From: UBA6019 sp035535055
GTDB taxonomy: Bacteria > Chloroflexota > Dormibacteria > Dormibacterales > Dormibacteraceae
Length of the DNA: 64,000 bases
Direction of reading: 5' to 3'
NCBI GenBank assembly: GCA_035535055.1
Contig: DATLQT010000053.1
Location: 1 to 64,000 of the forward strand
The translations under genes were made by a program, and so were the position numbers. Below, in pieces: positions 17,444-30,515 of this stretch (positions within the stretch are counted from its first letter, which is position 1; each line of letters begins with the position of its first letter). Under the pieces are notes generated by a model. It saw only the letters and a program-made list of their open reading frames with translations. It did no database searches and was not told the DNA's origin.

Positions 17444-19341
17444 TCAGCCCGCCGCCCTTTCGAAGAAGACCGCTCCCAACGGCGGGATGGTGACCGAGAG
17501 CATGTGCGGCATGCCGTGCCAGGGCGTGGCCTCGCTCTCGACGCCGCCGAGGTTGCCCTGCCCGGCCCCGCCGTAGAGCTCCGCGTCGGAGTTGAGGATC
17601 TCGCGCCAGTATCCCGGCTCGGGGACGCCGAGCCGGTAGCCGTGACGCGGCACGGGCGTGAAGTTGAAGGCGGCCAGCACCTGCAGGCGCGGGTCGCGGG
17701 CGCGGCGCAGGAAGCTGATCACCGACTGCTCCGAGTCGTTGGCGTCCACCCAGCGGAAGCCCTCGGGGTCGAAGTCCATCTCGTGGAGGGCCGGGTTCTC
17801 GCGGTAGAGCCGGTTCAAGTCCTCCAGGCAGCGGGCGACGCCCGCGTGGAGCGGGAACTCGTAGAGCGCCCAGTCAAGGCCCGATTCGTGGTTCCACTCG
17901 CGCCATTGGCCGAACTCGCCGCCCATGAAGATCAGCTTCTTGCCGGGGGTCGCATACATGTAGGCGAAGAGGAGGCGGAGGTTGGCGAACCGCTGCCAAT
18001 CGTCGCCCGGCATCTTGCGGATCAGCGAACCCTTGCCGTAGACGACCTCGTCGTGGGAGAGCGGGAGCACGAAGTTCTCGCTGAACGCGTACATCGGCCG
18101 AAAGGTCAGGTAGTTGTGGTGGAACTTGCGGTGGACCGGCTCCTTCGCCATGAACTCGAGGGTGTCGTGCATCCACCCCATGTCCCACTTCATGCCGAAG
18201 CCGAGACCGCCGACATAGGTGGGACGTGAGACCATCGGCCATGCGGTCGACTCCTCGGCCATGGTCGCGGTATCGGGGTGCGCGGCGTAGAGCTGGGTGT
18301 TGAGCTGGCGGAGGAAGCCGATCGCCTCCAGGTTCTCGCGTCCTCCGAAGGCGTTGGGCAGCCATTCGCCCTGCTTGCGGGAGTAGTCCAGGTAGAGCAT
18401 CGACGCGACGGCGTCCACCCGGATGCCGTCGGCGTGGTATTCGTCCAGCCAATAGACCGCGCTGGAGATGAGGAAGCTGCGGACCTCGTGCCGGCCGTAG
18501 TTGAAGATCAGGCTCTTCCAGTCGGGGTGGAAGCCGAGCCGGGGATCGGCGTGCTCGTAGAGGTGGGTGCCGTCGAAGTAGCCGAGCCCGTGCTCGTCGG
18601 CGGGAAAGTGCGATGGCACCCAGTCGAGGATTACCCCGATCCCGTTCTGGTGCAGGTGGTCGACCAGGTACTTGAAGTCCTGCGGCGTTCCCTGCCGGCT
18701 GGAGGGCGCGAAGTAGCCGGTCGTCTGATACCCCCAGGAGCCATAGAAGGGATGCTCCATGACCGGCATCAGCTCGACGTGGGTGAAGCCGAGGCGCTTG
18801 ACGTACTCGGCAAGCCGGTGCGCCAGGTCCCGGTAGTTGGGGGCGTGGCCGTCGCGCGCCCAGGACCCGGCATGCATCTCGTAGATCGACCACGGTGCCG
18901 AGGGCCCGTTGCTGACGTGCCGGCCGGCCATCCACCCGTCGTCCTGCCACTTGTAGGCGAGGTCCCAGACGATGGACCCGGTCCTGGGCGGCGTCTCCTG
19001 GTGGACGGCGTAGGGATCCGCCTTGTCGACCCGGTAGGAGCCCCCCTTGGCGACCAGGTGGTACTTGTAGATCGCGCCCTGTCGGACGCCGGGGATGAAG
19101 CCTTCCCAGATGCCCGACTGGCCCTTGGCCCGGAGCTGGTCGGCGTCGCGATTCCAACCGTTCCAGTCGCCGGGGACGCTGACCGACTGGGCGTTGGGGG
19201 CCCAGACCGCGAAGTAGCAGCCCTCCGTCTCCCCCACCTTCATCAGGTGGCTCCCGAGCTTGTCGTAGAGGCGGTAATGCGAGCCCTCGTTGAAGAGGTA
19301 GAGGTCGTCCTCGGTCAGTCGGCTGGTGCTGGCCGCGACAC

Positions 19342-19345
<4 letters not shown>
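17444..19345 (-). CDS. glgB: 1,4-alpha-glucan branching enzyme (GH13)
   Basis: A 633-residue GlgB with a CBM48-like N-domain (FAVWAPNAQSVSVPGDWNGW at 45-64) and a catalytic barrel. The nucleophile is Asp311 in DGIRVDAV, the acid/base Glu364 in TMAEEST, and the third carboxylate Asp432 in LSHDEVV. It introduces alpha-1,6 branches into glycogen. The GTG at 19345 overlaps the TreS-maltokinase stop as GTGA, and the gene lies between the maltokinase fusion and the glycogen synthase fusion, so synthesis and branching are likely co-expressed. Confidence 0.95.
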
Positions 19346-22502
<3,157 letters not shown>

Positions 22503-22506
<4 letters not shown>

Positions 22507-24500
22507 GTCGAGTGCTCGTAGTCGGTTTCGTCGCGGATCCGGTGCTGGATGCGGAAGATGTGCGCCGGCCGGACGAAGGGGTTCAGCTCGACGTAGTTGC
22601 GCCAGTTCTGCCAGGAGTAGCGGGCGTCGGCGATCAGGTCGTGCACCTGGTAATGCTGCTCCGGCAGGATGCCCCAGCGGTGGATTGGGACGTCGACCAT
22701 TCCGGCCTGGGTGTGGTACGGATCGAGGTTGACGACCACCAGGAGGAGATTGCCTCCGTCGGCGTCGACCTTCGAGAAGGCGAGCAGGTTCTCGTTGTCC
22801 ACCTCGACGAAGCGGAGCCCGCGGTCGGTCTGCAGGGCGGGGTTCTCACGCCGGATCTGGTTGACGCGGGCGATGAAGTCGTGGAGGCTGTCGGGCCGAG
22901 TCAGCCGCCAGTCGCGAAGCTGGTACTTCTCGGAGTTGTGGTACTCCTCCTCGCCCGGCGCGACGGCCAGCGATTCGCAGTGCTCGTAGGCGGGACCGTA
23001 GATGCCGTAGCTCGCGCCGAGCGTCGCCGCCAGCACCAGCCGGGCCATGAAGGCGGGACGGCCGCCATGCTGGAGCACCTCGGTCAGGATGTCGGGCGTG
23101 TTGGGCCATAGGCTGGGGCGGAAGAAGTCGCGGACCGGATGGGTCGTGAGCTCGGTGAAGTACTCCTGGAGCTCGGCCTTCCGGTTCCGCCAGGCGAAGT
23201 AGGTGTAGGACTGGCTGAAGCCGACCTTGGCCAGGCGATACATGACCTTTGGCCGGGTGAACGCCTCCGCCAGCAGGATCGCGTCGGGGTGGCGAGCTTT
23301 GAGCTGCGGCACGACCCACTCCCAGAAGGCGAACGGCTTGGTGTGCGGGTTGTCGACCCGGAACACCCGGACGCCCTGCTCGGCCCAGTAGAGGAAGACG
23401 CTGAGCAACTCCTCCCACAGGGCCCGCCAGTCCTCGCAATCGAAGTCGAACGGGTAGATGTCCTGGTACTTTTTGGGAGGGTTCTCGGCGTACTGGATGC
23501 TGCCGTCCGGGCGATGCCTGAACCACCCGGGGTGCTCTTTGACGTAGGGATGATCGGGCGAGCACTGGAAGGCGATGTCGAGGGCCAGCTCTAGCCCTGC
23601 GGCTCGGGTTCGCTCGAGCAGGTGATGGAAGTCCTCGAGCGTTCCCAGCTCGGGATGGATGGACTTGTGGCCGCCCTCTTCGGACCCGATCGCCCAGGGG
23701 CTGCCGACGTCGCCAGGCTCGGCCTCGGCGGCGTTGTTGCGCCCTTTCCGGAAGGTCCTCCCGATGGGGTGGATGGGCGGCAGGTAGAGCACGTCGAAGC
23801 CCATCCCCGCCACGTACGGCAGCCGCTCCGCGGCGGTCCTGAAGTTGCCGTGGACGCCGTCGCTTCCGGTGCAGCGCGGGAACATCTCGTACCAGGCGCT
23901 GAAGCGGGCCAGCGCCGGATCGACGAACACCTCCAGCTCGCGCGGGTAGCGGGTCGCCGCCGAGCGGTCGGGGTGGCGGCCGACAAGGGCCTTGAGCTCC
24001 GGCGCCAGCGCCGCCTTGACGGCCGCCGACCGCGCCCGCGGGCCGGGGGCACGGAGCCTGCGGGCGGCGGAGTGAAGGGCGGTCGCCTCGGCCCGGGTGG
24101 CGCGCCCGGCCGCGGCCTCGACCAACCCGGCGCCGACCTCCAGCTCGACGGACACGTCCTGGCCGGCCTCGACCCGCTTGGCGAGGTCGCGGCCCCAGGT
24201 CGCGAAATGGTCGACCCAGGCCTCGACCGTGAAGCAGTGGGACCCCAGGGACGAGGGCTCGAAGTCGGCCTTCCAGCGGTCGTTCGCCAGCGGCGCCATC
24301 GGCGTCTCGGTCCAGTCGGGCTCTCCTTCGCGGCGGTGCAGGAGCCGGGCTGCCAGGAGGTCGTGTCCGTCGGCGAAGCAGTCCGCCTCGACGCGCACCC
24401 TCTCCCCCAGCGAGGCCTTCGCCGGGTACCGGCCGGACTCGACCTGCGGGGTGATTCCCTCGATTACGACGCGGCGGTTTTCAGCGGAGCCGATTGCCAA
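22503..24500 (-). CDS. glgE: Maltose-1-phosphate maltosyltransferase GlgE
   Basis: A 665-residue GH13_3 enzyme that extends alpha-1,4-glucan from maltose 1-phosphate. An N-terminal domain (about 1-130) precedes a helical region and the barrel. FSAWYEMFPRC, YLPPIHPIGRTFRKGRNN, the nucleophile Asp383 in RVDNPHTKP and Glu412 in LLAEAFTRP are all conserved. I chose the TTG at 24500, six bases after the GT4 gene's stop, because it gives the family's usual N-terminus and length. Open frame continues upstream to 25580, but that part is a shadow of the GT4 gene. Confidence 0.94.
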
Positions 24501-24505
24501 CGAAG

Positions 24506-25786
24506 CTAAGTATCGGGCCCACGCCTCACCGCCTGACGGGCTTCGGCCAGCTCCAGCCGGGCGAAGAGCTGAGGGATCACGGCATCCCACAGATAGGCCC
24601 GCGCCGTGGCCCTCCCGGCTCGTCGCAGCCGGGGTCCGAGGGACTGGTCGCGGCGGAGCATCTGGAGGTACTCCACGAGCTCGGCGGGATCGTCCGTCTC
24701 GAGCACCAGGGAGTTGCGGAACGGCTCCGCGTAGTCCTCCCCGGTCGAACCGGTGACGGCCACGCCGCCGGCGGCCATCACCTCCAGGCCGACCAGCCCG
24801 AAGGGCTCGTGGCCGGAGTTGGCGAGGACAGCGTCGGCGGCGAAGTAGATGGTCCCGATCAGGCTCTCGGGGAGGAAGCTGACCAGGTTCAGCAGGTCGG
24901 CGTCGGGATGCGCGCGCATCGCCCGCGAAAGCGCCGCCGCGTCCTCGGCGCCACGCACGTCGGCCACCACCAGGCCCTGCGTACGCGCATGGGCCAAGAC
25001 CTCGGCGCCGTGTGGCCCCCGGTCGCCTCGGATCAGCATCCGCACCCGGACGCCCTCCCGCTTCAACCGTGCGACTGCCGTCATCGCCATCAGCCAGCGT
25101 TTGTCGGGATCGAAGCGCCCGATCTTGAAGAGGAAGAGGTCGCCGGCACCGCCCTCGCGCAGCGTCACCACGTCCGCCGGCCGCGGGGGCGTCATCGCCT
25201 CCTTGGGGATGCCGTTGGGGATCACGATCGGGTTGACGCCCTCGCGCCAGAGAAGCACCTTCATGTAGCGGCTGACGGTGGTGATGGTCGCCACCTCGTC
25301 GAGCGTCGGCCAGTCGATCCGCCAGTTGCCGAAGACGTTGTTGGCGTTCCAGACCAGGACCGCCCGGTCGCGCAGGTCGCGCATGCGGAGGGCGCGGTCG
25401 ACCAGCACCACCGAGGCCGCGGTCTGCCAGTCCTCGGCCATCACCACGACCCGCCTGCCCGCCTTCATGGCGGGCGCCAGCAGCTCGTCGGCGAGGTAGC
25501 TGGGCAGGCTGGCGTTCCAGTCGTCGTACTTGCCGACCTCGCCGTCGTAGACGCCCGCCGGGTGCTGGGCGCTGATCCACTGGCCCCAGCGGTGGAGGAT
25601 CAGCCGGCCGCGCTGCCGCGTCTCGACCGCGGGCAGGGCGGGGTCGCCGATGAAGAAGAGGTGGGTCTCGTGGCCGTGCCGCGCCAGCGCCCGCGACAGC
25701 TCCTTCATCCGGGTCCCGAGGCCGCCGGCCTGGCTGTATCGGTCCGGCCCCTCGAAGGAGAGCAGGGCGAACAGCGTTTCAGGCAC
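24506..25786 (-). CDS. GT4 glycosyltransferase, possible maltose-1-phosphate synthase
   Basis: A 426-residue GT-B enzyme. Features are SQAGGLGTRMKELSRAL near residue 20, WNANNVFGNW, the TTVSRYMK segment, IPNGIP, FKIGRFDPDKRW (donor-site region) and the C-terminal EPFGLVGLEVMAAGG with its nucleotide-binding Glu. The GTG at 25786 is chosen because it starts the recognisable protein and overlaps the upstream gene's end by eight bases. Immediately upstream of glgE, it may make maltose 1-phosphate from ADP-glucose like mycobacterial GlgM, or add sugars elsewhere; sequence alone does not decide. Confidence 0.8.
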   Translation of the reverse strand: MPETLFALLSFEGPDRYSQAGGLGTRMKELSRALARHGHETHLFFIGDPALPAVETRQRGRLILHRWGQWISAQHPAGVYDGEVGKYDDWNASLPSYLADELLAPAMKAGRRVVVMAEDWQTAASVVLVDRALRMRDLRDRAVLVWNANNVFGNWRIDWPTLDEVATITTVSRYMKVLLWREGVNPIVIPNGIPKEAMTPPRPADVVTLREGGAGDLFLFKIGRFDPDKRWLMAMTAVARLKREGVRVRMLIRGDRGPHGAEVLAHARTQGLVVADVRGAEDAAALSRAMRAHPDADLLNLVSFLPESLIGTIYFAADAVLANSGHEPFGLVGLEVMAAGGVAVTGSTGEDYAEPFRNSLVLETDDPAELVEYLQMLRRDQSLGPRLRRAGRATARAYLWDAVIPQLFARLELAEARQAVRRGPDT

Positions 25787-26594
25787 CGGCCAAGATCTCC
25801 AGCGCCAGCGCGTGCGCGTCGGCGTGGGCGGAGGCGAGCAGCGTGGTTCGGACCTTGAAGCCGACCTCGAGGCCACCCAGCGGCCGCCCCTGCAAGTCGC
25901 TAGCGACGCCACCCGATTCCTCGAGGACCAGGAGGCTGGCGGTCATGTCGAACACGCGCGCCTGCATCGGCGAGCAGAAGAGGTCGATGCCGCCGGTGGC
26001 CGCGTGCGCAATCGAGATCGCCATTGAGCCGAGGATGCGGAGCTTGTCCGACCTCTGGACGAGCGCCTCGGCCCCGTGGAGGCTTCGGGGCGAGCTCTCC
26101 AGCGCGATCACCTCGAAGTCGTCGGCGCCCGTCCTCGGCAGCGGCCTCAAAGGACGCCGGTTGTGGAGCGCCCCCTCGCCGCGAACGGCCGAGAACTCCT
26201 CCCCGTTGACGAGGTTCATCAGGTACCCGGCTCGCAGGTCGGCGACGGTCGGGCCGCCGAGCAGGCTCAGCATCACCGCGTAGCAGGGCAGCCCCTGCTT
26301 GGCGTTGAGGCTACCGTCGATGGGGTCCATCACCACCAGGGGGAAGGCTGCTCCGAAATCCCGGAGCCCGACCTCCTCGGAGAGGACGCTGAAGCGGGCC
26401 CCGGCATCGGCGACCCGCCCGAACGCGGCCAGGGCCGTTTCCTCGGCCAGGCGGTCGATCTCCACCGTGCGATCGCCCCCCGCGCCCATGCTCAGCTCCC
26501 GGCGGCCACCCTCCGTACCGATCAGCGGCGCCACGGCTTCGCGCACCTCGGCCGCCACCGCCGTGAAGAGCGGGACCCAGTCCGGCTCGGTCAG
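25779..26594 (-). CDS. Inositol monophosphatase-family phosphatase
   Basis: Member of the Li-sensitive, Mg-dependent IMPase/FBPase superfamily. Metal ligands are expected at SEEVG, DPIDGSLN (DPIDG motif) and the later VFDMTASLLVLEESGG segment; the DPIDGSLN loop departs from the usual DPLDGTxN. Residues LTEPDWVPLFTAVAAEV precede the first GTG in frame and resemble the family N-terminus. The likely start is a CTG at 26594 whose sequence CTGA overlaps the stop of the upstream gene, copying the ATGA/GTGA overlaps around it; a GTG at 26558 is the conventional alternative. Substrate unknown. Confidence 0.78.
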   Translation of the reverse strand: MTEPDWVPLFTAVAAEVREAVAPLIGTEGGRRELSMGAGGDRTVEIDRLAEETALAAFGRVADAGARFSVLSEEVGLRDFGAAFPLVVMDPIDGSLNAKQGLPCYAVMLSLLGGPTVADLRAGYLMNLVNGEEFSAVRGEGALHNRRPLRPLPRTGADDFEVIALESSPRSLHGAEALVQRSDKLRILGSMAISIAHAATGGIDLFCSPMQARVFDMTASLLVLEESGGVASDLQGRPLGGLEVGFKVRTTLLASAHADAHALALEILAGA

Positions 26595-26995
26595 CGGAAT
26601 CGCCGCCAGAGAAGCGCGGCGCCGAGCGCCACCAGCACCGCCGGCCCGGCGATCCTCTCGTCGACCAGGTGGGCGGTGAAGACCAACAGCACCAGGCCGA
26701 GGACCAGCAGGGCGAGGCTGAAGCGGCGGCGCTGGCGATCGGCCGCCCCGGCCAGGCCCGGCACCAGCTGGTCGAGCTCGGTGACGAAGGTGGGCCGCCG
26801 GAAGAGGCCGAGAAGACCGATGACGACGATCACCAGAGGCCAGAAGCGGGCGACCGAGCCGGGCAGCAGGTAGGCGGCCAGCAGGAAGGCGAGGCCGACC
26901 AGGACGAGCCCGATCCCGAGCACGCTCAGACCACGCCGGCGCGGACCAGCCCGGCGGGCGGCGAGCGGTCGGAACTGGCCCATCGAGGCCCTCAT
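26591..26995 (-). CDS. Small four-helix membrane protein
   Basis: A 134-residue protein with an Arg-rich cytoplasmic start and four predicted membrane segments (about 25-45, 48-65, 90-106, 112-128), ending in RRFR. Layout resembles LiaF-TM/DUF5668-type membrane proteins. The ATG at 26995 overlaps the stop of the upstream hydrolase (ATGA). Function unknown. Confidence 0.65.
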   Translation of the reverse strand: MRASMGQFRPLAARRAGPRRRGLSVLGIGLVLVGLAFLLAAYLLPGSVARFWPLVIVVIGLLGLFRRPTFVTELDQLVPGLAGAADRQRRRFSLALLVLGLVLLVFTAHLVDERIAGPAVLVALGAALLWRRFR

Positions 26996-27897
26996 TCTCC
27001 GCGCTCGGCGGCCGCGCGAGCGTGCTCGACGACTGCCCGCGAGACCGCGTCCGGGCGCTCGAACTGGAGCCAGTGGCCGGCGCCCTCGAGGATCTGCAGC
27101 CGGTAGGGGCCCTTCACCAGGTCCGCCGTCCGTTCGACCGCCAGGCGGCCGAGGGCCGGATCCTGGTCGCCCCAGAGCAGCAGGGTCGAGGTGGTGATCG
27201 GCTTGGGAACCGGTGGGTAGGCCGCGTAGGCGGCCGGTTTTAGGTTCGCCCGGTAGTAGTCGAGCCCGGCGGTCAGCCGGCCGGGACGCTGGAATCCCTT
27301 CACCCAGAGGTCGACCACCTCGTCCGGGATGGCATCCGGATCGGGACCGACCTCGTAGAAGGACCGGAGGCGTTTGGCGCCGTCCTCCAGCATCACCTCC
27401 TCGGCCCTGCCCGCCTTCTGGAAGAGGCCGATATAGGAGGAGCGTTGCCGCTGGTCGGGGTCCGGATGCGGACCGCCGTCGAGGCCGCTGGCCTGGGCTA
27501 GGGCGACAGGGTGCGGCACCGAGAGGGCGGTCCAGGTCCGGACCAGCTTGGGGTTCCGGCTGACGAAGGGCCAGCCGACCAGAGCGCCCCAGTCGTGGCC
27601 GACGAGGTCGACCTGGTCCTCGCCCAGGGCCGAGATCAGGCCCTCCACGTCCGCCACCAGGTGGGGCAACGCGTAGGCGTCGACGCCCTTGGGGGCGTCG
27701 GTCCCACCGAAGCCGCGGAGGTCGGGCGCCACCGCGCGCCAGCCAGCTTCGGCCAGCGCCAGCAGCTGCGGCTCCCAGGACTCCTTGCCCTCCGGGAAGC
27801 CATGCAGGAGCAGGGCCACCGGCCGGTCTCTCCGCCCGGCGGCGAGGACCGAGAAACTGATCCCGTTCGCCTGCAGCCTTCCCTTCTCGATGTTCAC
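26992..27897 (-). CDS. Alpha/beta hydrolase, epoxide hydrolase-like
   Basis: A 301-residue hydrolase. The oxyanion segment LLLHGFPEGKESW (about 30-42), DLRGFGGTDAP, nucleophile elbow VGHDWGA with an aspartate nucleophile, a late LLWGDQDPAL acid segment and GAGHWLQFE with the catalytic histidine are visible. An Asp nucleophile in GHDWGA is typical of soluble epoxide hydrolases and haloalkane/haloacetate dehalogenases, not esterases. No substrate can be assigned. It heads a minus-strand group with the membrane protein and phosphatase. Confidence 0.88.
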   Translation of the reverse strand: MNIEKGRLQANGISFSVLAAGRRDRPVALLLHGFPEGKESWEPQLLALAEAGWRAVAPDLRGFGGTDAPKGVDAYALPHLVADVEGLISALGEDQVDLVGHDWGALVGWPFVSRNPKLVRTWTALSVPHPVALAQASGLDGGPHPDPDQRQRSSYIGLFQKAGRAEEVMLEDGAKRLRSFYEVGPDPDAIPDEVVDLWVKGFQRPGRLTAGLDYYRANLKPAAYAAYPPVPKPITTSTLLLWGDQDPALGRLAVERTADLVKGPYRLQILEGAGHWLQFERPDAVSRAVVEHARAAAERGE

Positions 27898-27912
27898 CTT
27901 GCTGGACTCAGG

Positions 27913-28416
27913 CTAGCGGGAGAGGAAGGCCGCCACCCGATCGAGCGCGTCCTCCAGGTCGACTCCCTTCAGGCCATGGCCGGCGCGGGGATAGGTCACC
28001 AGCTCGTGGTCAGTGAGCTTTTCGACCTCTCGCTGCAGGATTGAAATCGTGGCGAAGGGGTCGGACTCGCCGCAGAGAAGGAGCACCGGACAGCCGATCC
28101 GGGGCCAGTGAGCGGTCCGGAGCTGGTCCGGCAAGCCCGGCCGGTGGAGCGGGTAACTGAAGCAGACCAGCGCCCCGAAGGTGCGCTCGGCGGCGAGCAG
28201 GCTCGCGACCCGGCCACCAAAGCTCTGGCCGCCGATCGCGATGCCGAGGCCTTCGCCCGACTGGGCCAGGAAGGCGGGCATCGCGCGCTCGGCCGGGCCG
28301 CGGGGCAGCTGGACCGCATGCGCGTCCAAGCCGCGGCCCAGGAGGCCGTCGACGTAGGGTTTCATGGAGGAGGCACTCCCCGATGCGCCGTGCGCCAGGT
28401 AGGTAGATTTCTCCAT
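27913..28416 (-). CDS. Small alpha/beta hydrolase (KANL3/Tex30-like)
   Basis: A 167-residue hydrolase of the dienelactone-hydrolase-like KANL3/Tex30 group: AHGASGSASS near the N-terminus, nucleophile elbow GGQSFGGR, LLLCGESDPF and RAGHGLKG with the catalytic His. The ATG at 28416 starts the recognisable protein; one at 28428 would nearly reach the divergent gene at 28431. Substrate unknown. Confidence 0.8.
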   Translation of the reverse strand: MEKSTYLAHGASGSASSMKPYVDGLLGRGLDAHAVQLPRGPAERAMPAFLAQSGEGLGIAIGGQSFGGRVASLLAAERTFGALVCFSYPLHRPGLPDQLRTAHWPRIGCPVLLLCGESDPFATISILQREVEKLTDHELVTYPRAGHGLKGVDLEDALDRVAAFLSR

Positions 28417-28430
28417 CGGAAGCCTCAAGG

Positions 28431-29354
28431 ATGGAGTACCGCAACCTCGGCCGCTCGGGTCTGCGCGTGTCGGCGCTCGGGCTGGGAACCAACAACTTCG
28501 GCAACCGCCTCGACCCGGACCGCGTCCGGGGCGTTCTCGACGCCGCGCTCGAGCTGGGCGTGAACTTCATCGACACCGCCGACATCTACGCCGGAGGGCA
28601 GTCGGAAACGCTGATCGGAGAAATCCTCGGAGGGCGCCGCAATGACGTCCTGATCGCGAGCAAGGTCGGCATGCCCGCGGGGGACTCGACCTTCCACCGC
28701 GGCAGCTCGCGACGGCGCATCTTCGACGCCGTCGAGGGGAGCCTGAAGCGGCTACGGACCGACTGGATCGACCTCTACCAGCTTCACCGCGCCGATCCGG
28801 AGACCCCGATCGAGGAGTCGCTGGAGGCGCTCGACGACCTCGTCCGGCAGGGCAAGATCCGGTACCACGGCCACAGCAACTTTGCCGGCTGGCAGATCGC
28901 CGACGCCCAATGGGCGGCGCGTGTTCGCCGGCTGAGCCTCCCCGTCTCGGCCCAGCATCGCTACAACCTCCTCGACCGGGAGGTGGAGGCCGAGGTGATC
29001 CCCGCCTGCATCAAACACGGTTTGGGCCTCATCCCCTTCCTGCCGCTCGCCTCGGGGTTCCTGACCGGGAAGTACCGGTCAGGCGCGACGCCCGCCGGGA
29101 GCCGGCTCGACGGTGCACCGGCCGCGGCGCGGGTGCTGACTGACGCGAACTACTCCCGCTTGGAGAAACTGGAGGCGTTCGCCGCCGAGCACGGGCACTC
29201 CATTCTCGAACTGGCGCTCGGCTGGCTCCTGAGCCGGCCGGAGGTGAGCACCGTGATCGCCGGCGCGTCCTCTGGCGAGCAGGTGAAGTCCAACTTCGAG
29301 GCCTCCTCCTGGCGCCTGCAGCCGGCCGAGATGGAGGCGCTGGCCGCCCTCTAG
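28431..29354 (+). CDS. Aldo/keto reductase
   Basis: A 307-residue NADP-dependent aldo/keto reductase barrel. YRNLGRSGLRVSALGLGTNNFG opens the protein; catalytic tetrad candidates are Asp in FIDTADIY, Tyr in the same motif, Lys in ASKVG and His in YQLHRAD. NADPH-binding sequences include PFLPLASGFLTGKY and VIAGASSGEQ. Closest in look to the YhdN/Tas-like AKR groups. It starts 14 bases from the divergent hydrolase gene. Confidence 0.9.
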   Translation: MEYRNLGRSGLRVSALGLGTNNFGNRLDPDRVRGVLDAALELGVNFIDTADIYAGGQSETLIGEILGGRRNDVLIASKVGMPAGDSTFHRGSSRRRIFDAVEGSLKRLRTDWIDLYQLHRADPETPIEESLEALDDLVRQGKIRYHGHSNFAGWQIADAQWAARVRRLSLPVSAQHRYNLLDREVEAEVIPACIKHGLGLIPFLPLASGFLTGKYRSGATPAGSRLDGAPAAARVLTDANYSRLEKLEAFAAEHGHSILELALGWLLSRPEVSTVIAGASSGEQVKSNFEASSWRLQPAEMEALAAL

Positions 29355-29779
29355 CTCTCGAGCTCGGTTTTCATCCGATCGAGGGCGCGGACGATGCGGT
29401 CGCGCACGGTCGACTCGACGCGGGCGGCGACGAAGTTGCCGAGGGCGCCGGCGGGCGGCTGGTAGACCAGCGCGAGCTCCACCCGGGTGCCTGCGCCCGC
29501 CGGGCGAAAGGTCCAGCGCCCGCGGTTGAGGACCGGGCTCGACTCGGTGTCCCAGGCGATGACGCGAGGCCGCTCCCATTCCACGATCACGAGTCGCGCC
29601 GGGATCGGGACGGGGAGCATGCCCAGCACCACCCGGTAGCGCGCTCCGGTCCCCTGCGCCGGCTCGCCCAGCGGCTGCCATTCACTGACGCCCTCCAGCA
29701 CCCTCGCCACGTGGCGATGGTCGGCCACCCAGTCGAAGACCTCTTCGGGTGGCCGCTGGATGGTCCGCTCCGCGGCCAG
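29351..29779 (-). CDS. SRPBCC family protein
   Basis: About 142 residues of a START/SRPBCC lipid- or ligand-binding fold: ERTIQRPPEEVFDWVADHRHVARV at the N-terminus, VIVEWERPRVIAWDT and GRWTFRPAGAGTRVELALVY in the middle, and a long C-terminal helix. The frame stays open far upstream, but that part is not protein-like. No ATG, GTG or TTG sits near the family N-terminus; a CTG at 29779 fits best. The gene directly follows the RDD-type gene and overlaps the aldo/keto reductase stop on the other strand. Confidence 0.65.
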   Translation of the reverse strand: MAAERTIQRPPEEVFDWVADHRHVARVLEGVSEWQPLGEPAQGTGARYRVVLGMLPVPIPARLVIVEWERPRVIAWDTESSPVLNRGRWTFRPAGAGTRVELALVYQPPAGALGNFVAARVESTVRDRIVRALDRMKTELES

Positions 29780-29790
29780 CCGGCGGGTGG

Positions 29791-30501
29791 CTACGGCCGC
29801 ACCACCTCGGTCCCGGCGACGTCGTCGTGGATCGCTCGGAGACGGAAGGCGGCGAGCGGGAGACAGGCCAGCCGGAGCAGGGCCTGGCCGGCGGTCAGCC
29901 CGGAGCCGTCGACGGCGGTCACCCGCTGGCGGAGCAGCAGTCCCCCCAGGGTCACCCCGTTCAGGCGCCAGCAGACGACGTGGTAGACCGCGGCCAGCAA
30001 CAGTGCCCGGCGCGCCCGGCAGCGGGCCAGGCCGAGGCAGAGGGCGGCGTCGACGGCGCCCGCGGCCAGGCGGGCCGCGGGCGTGGCCGGAACCGCCTCG
30101 GCGGGCAGCCGGCCGCGCATCTGGAGAAGCACCAGGCGGGTCTGGAAGTGGTGGAAGAGGAGCTGCGTCCACCGGTAGAGAGGCATCGGCAGGGACGGCC
30201 GGTAGCCGCGCACGACCGCCTCCAGACGACCGGCCCGCCAGTCGATCGTCAGCTCGCCGCCGGGATCTGCCACGAGGGCGCCGGGGCCGATCGGGAAGCG
30301 CCAGCCCGTCTCGGTTGCCATCGGCTCTCCGAAGCGGATCAGGGTCACCGGGCCGATCGCGAAGGAGTGGTCGCGATAGCGGACCAGGCCCAGGGTCAGC
30401 CGCTCGGTGGCAGGGAAGTAGAAGTCGCGCAGGCGCCCGGCGGCGGGCCTCCGCGGCGCCTCCACCGAATCGACCACCTCGACCCGCTCGACCACTGCCA
30501 T
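29791..30501 (-). CDS. RDD-family membrane protein
   Basis: A 236-residue protein. Residues 1-130 are soluble and unassigned. From about 140 it has an RDD-like domain: an AGAVDAALCLGLA first helix, then VCWRLNGVTLGGLLLRQRVTAVDGSGLTAGQALLR and a final IHDDVAGTEVV. A good ribosome site (GAAGGAG, 30506-30512) precedes the ATG at 30501. RDD proteins are often transporters or membrane accessories; specific role unknown. Confidence 0.72.
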   Translation of the reverse strand: MAVVERVEVVDSVEAPRRPAAGRLRDFYFPATERLTLGLVRYRDHSFAIGPVTLIRFGEPMATETGWRFPIGPGALVADPGGELTIDWRAGRLEAVVRGYRPSLPMPLYRWTQLLFHHFQTRLVLLQMRGRLPAEAVPATPAARLAAGAVDAALCLGLARCRARRALLLAAVYHVVCWRLNGVTLGGLLLRQRVTAVDGSGLTAGQALLRLACLPLAAFRLRAIHDDVAGTEVVRP

Positions 30502-30515
30502 GCGACTCCTTCATC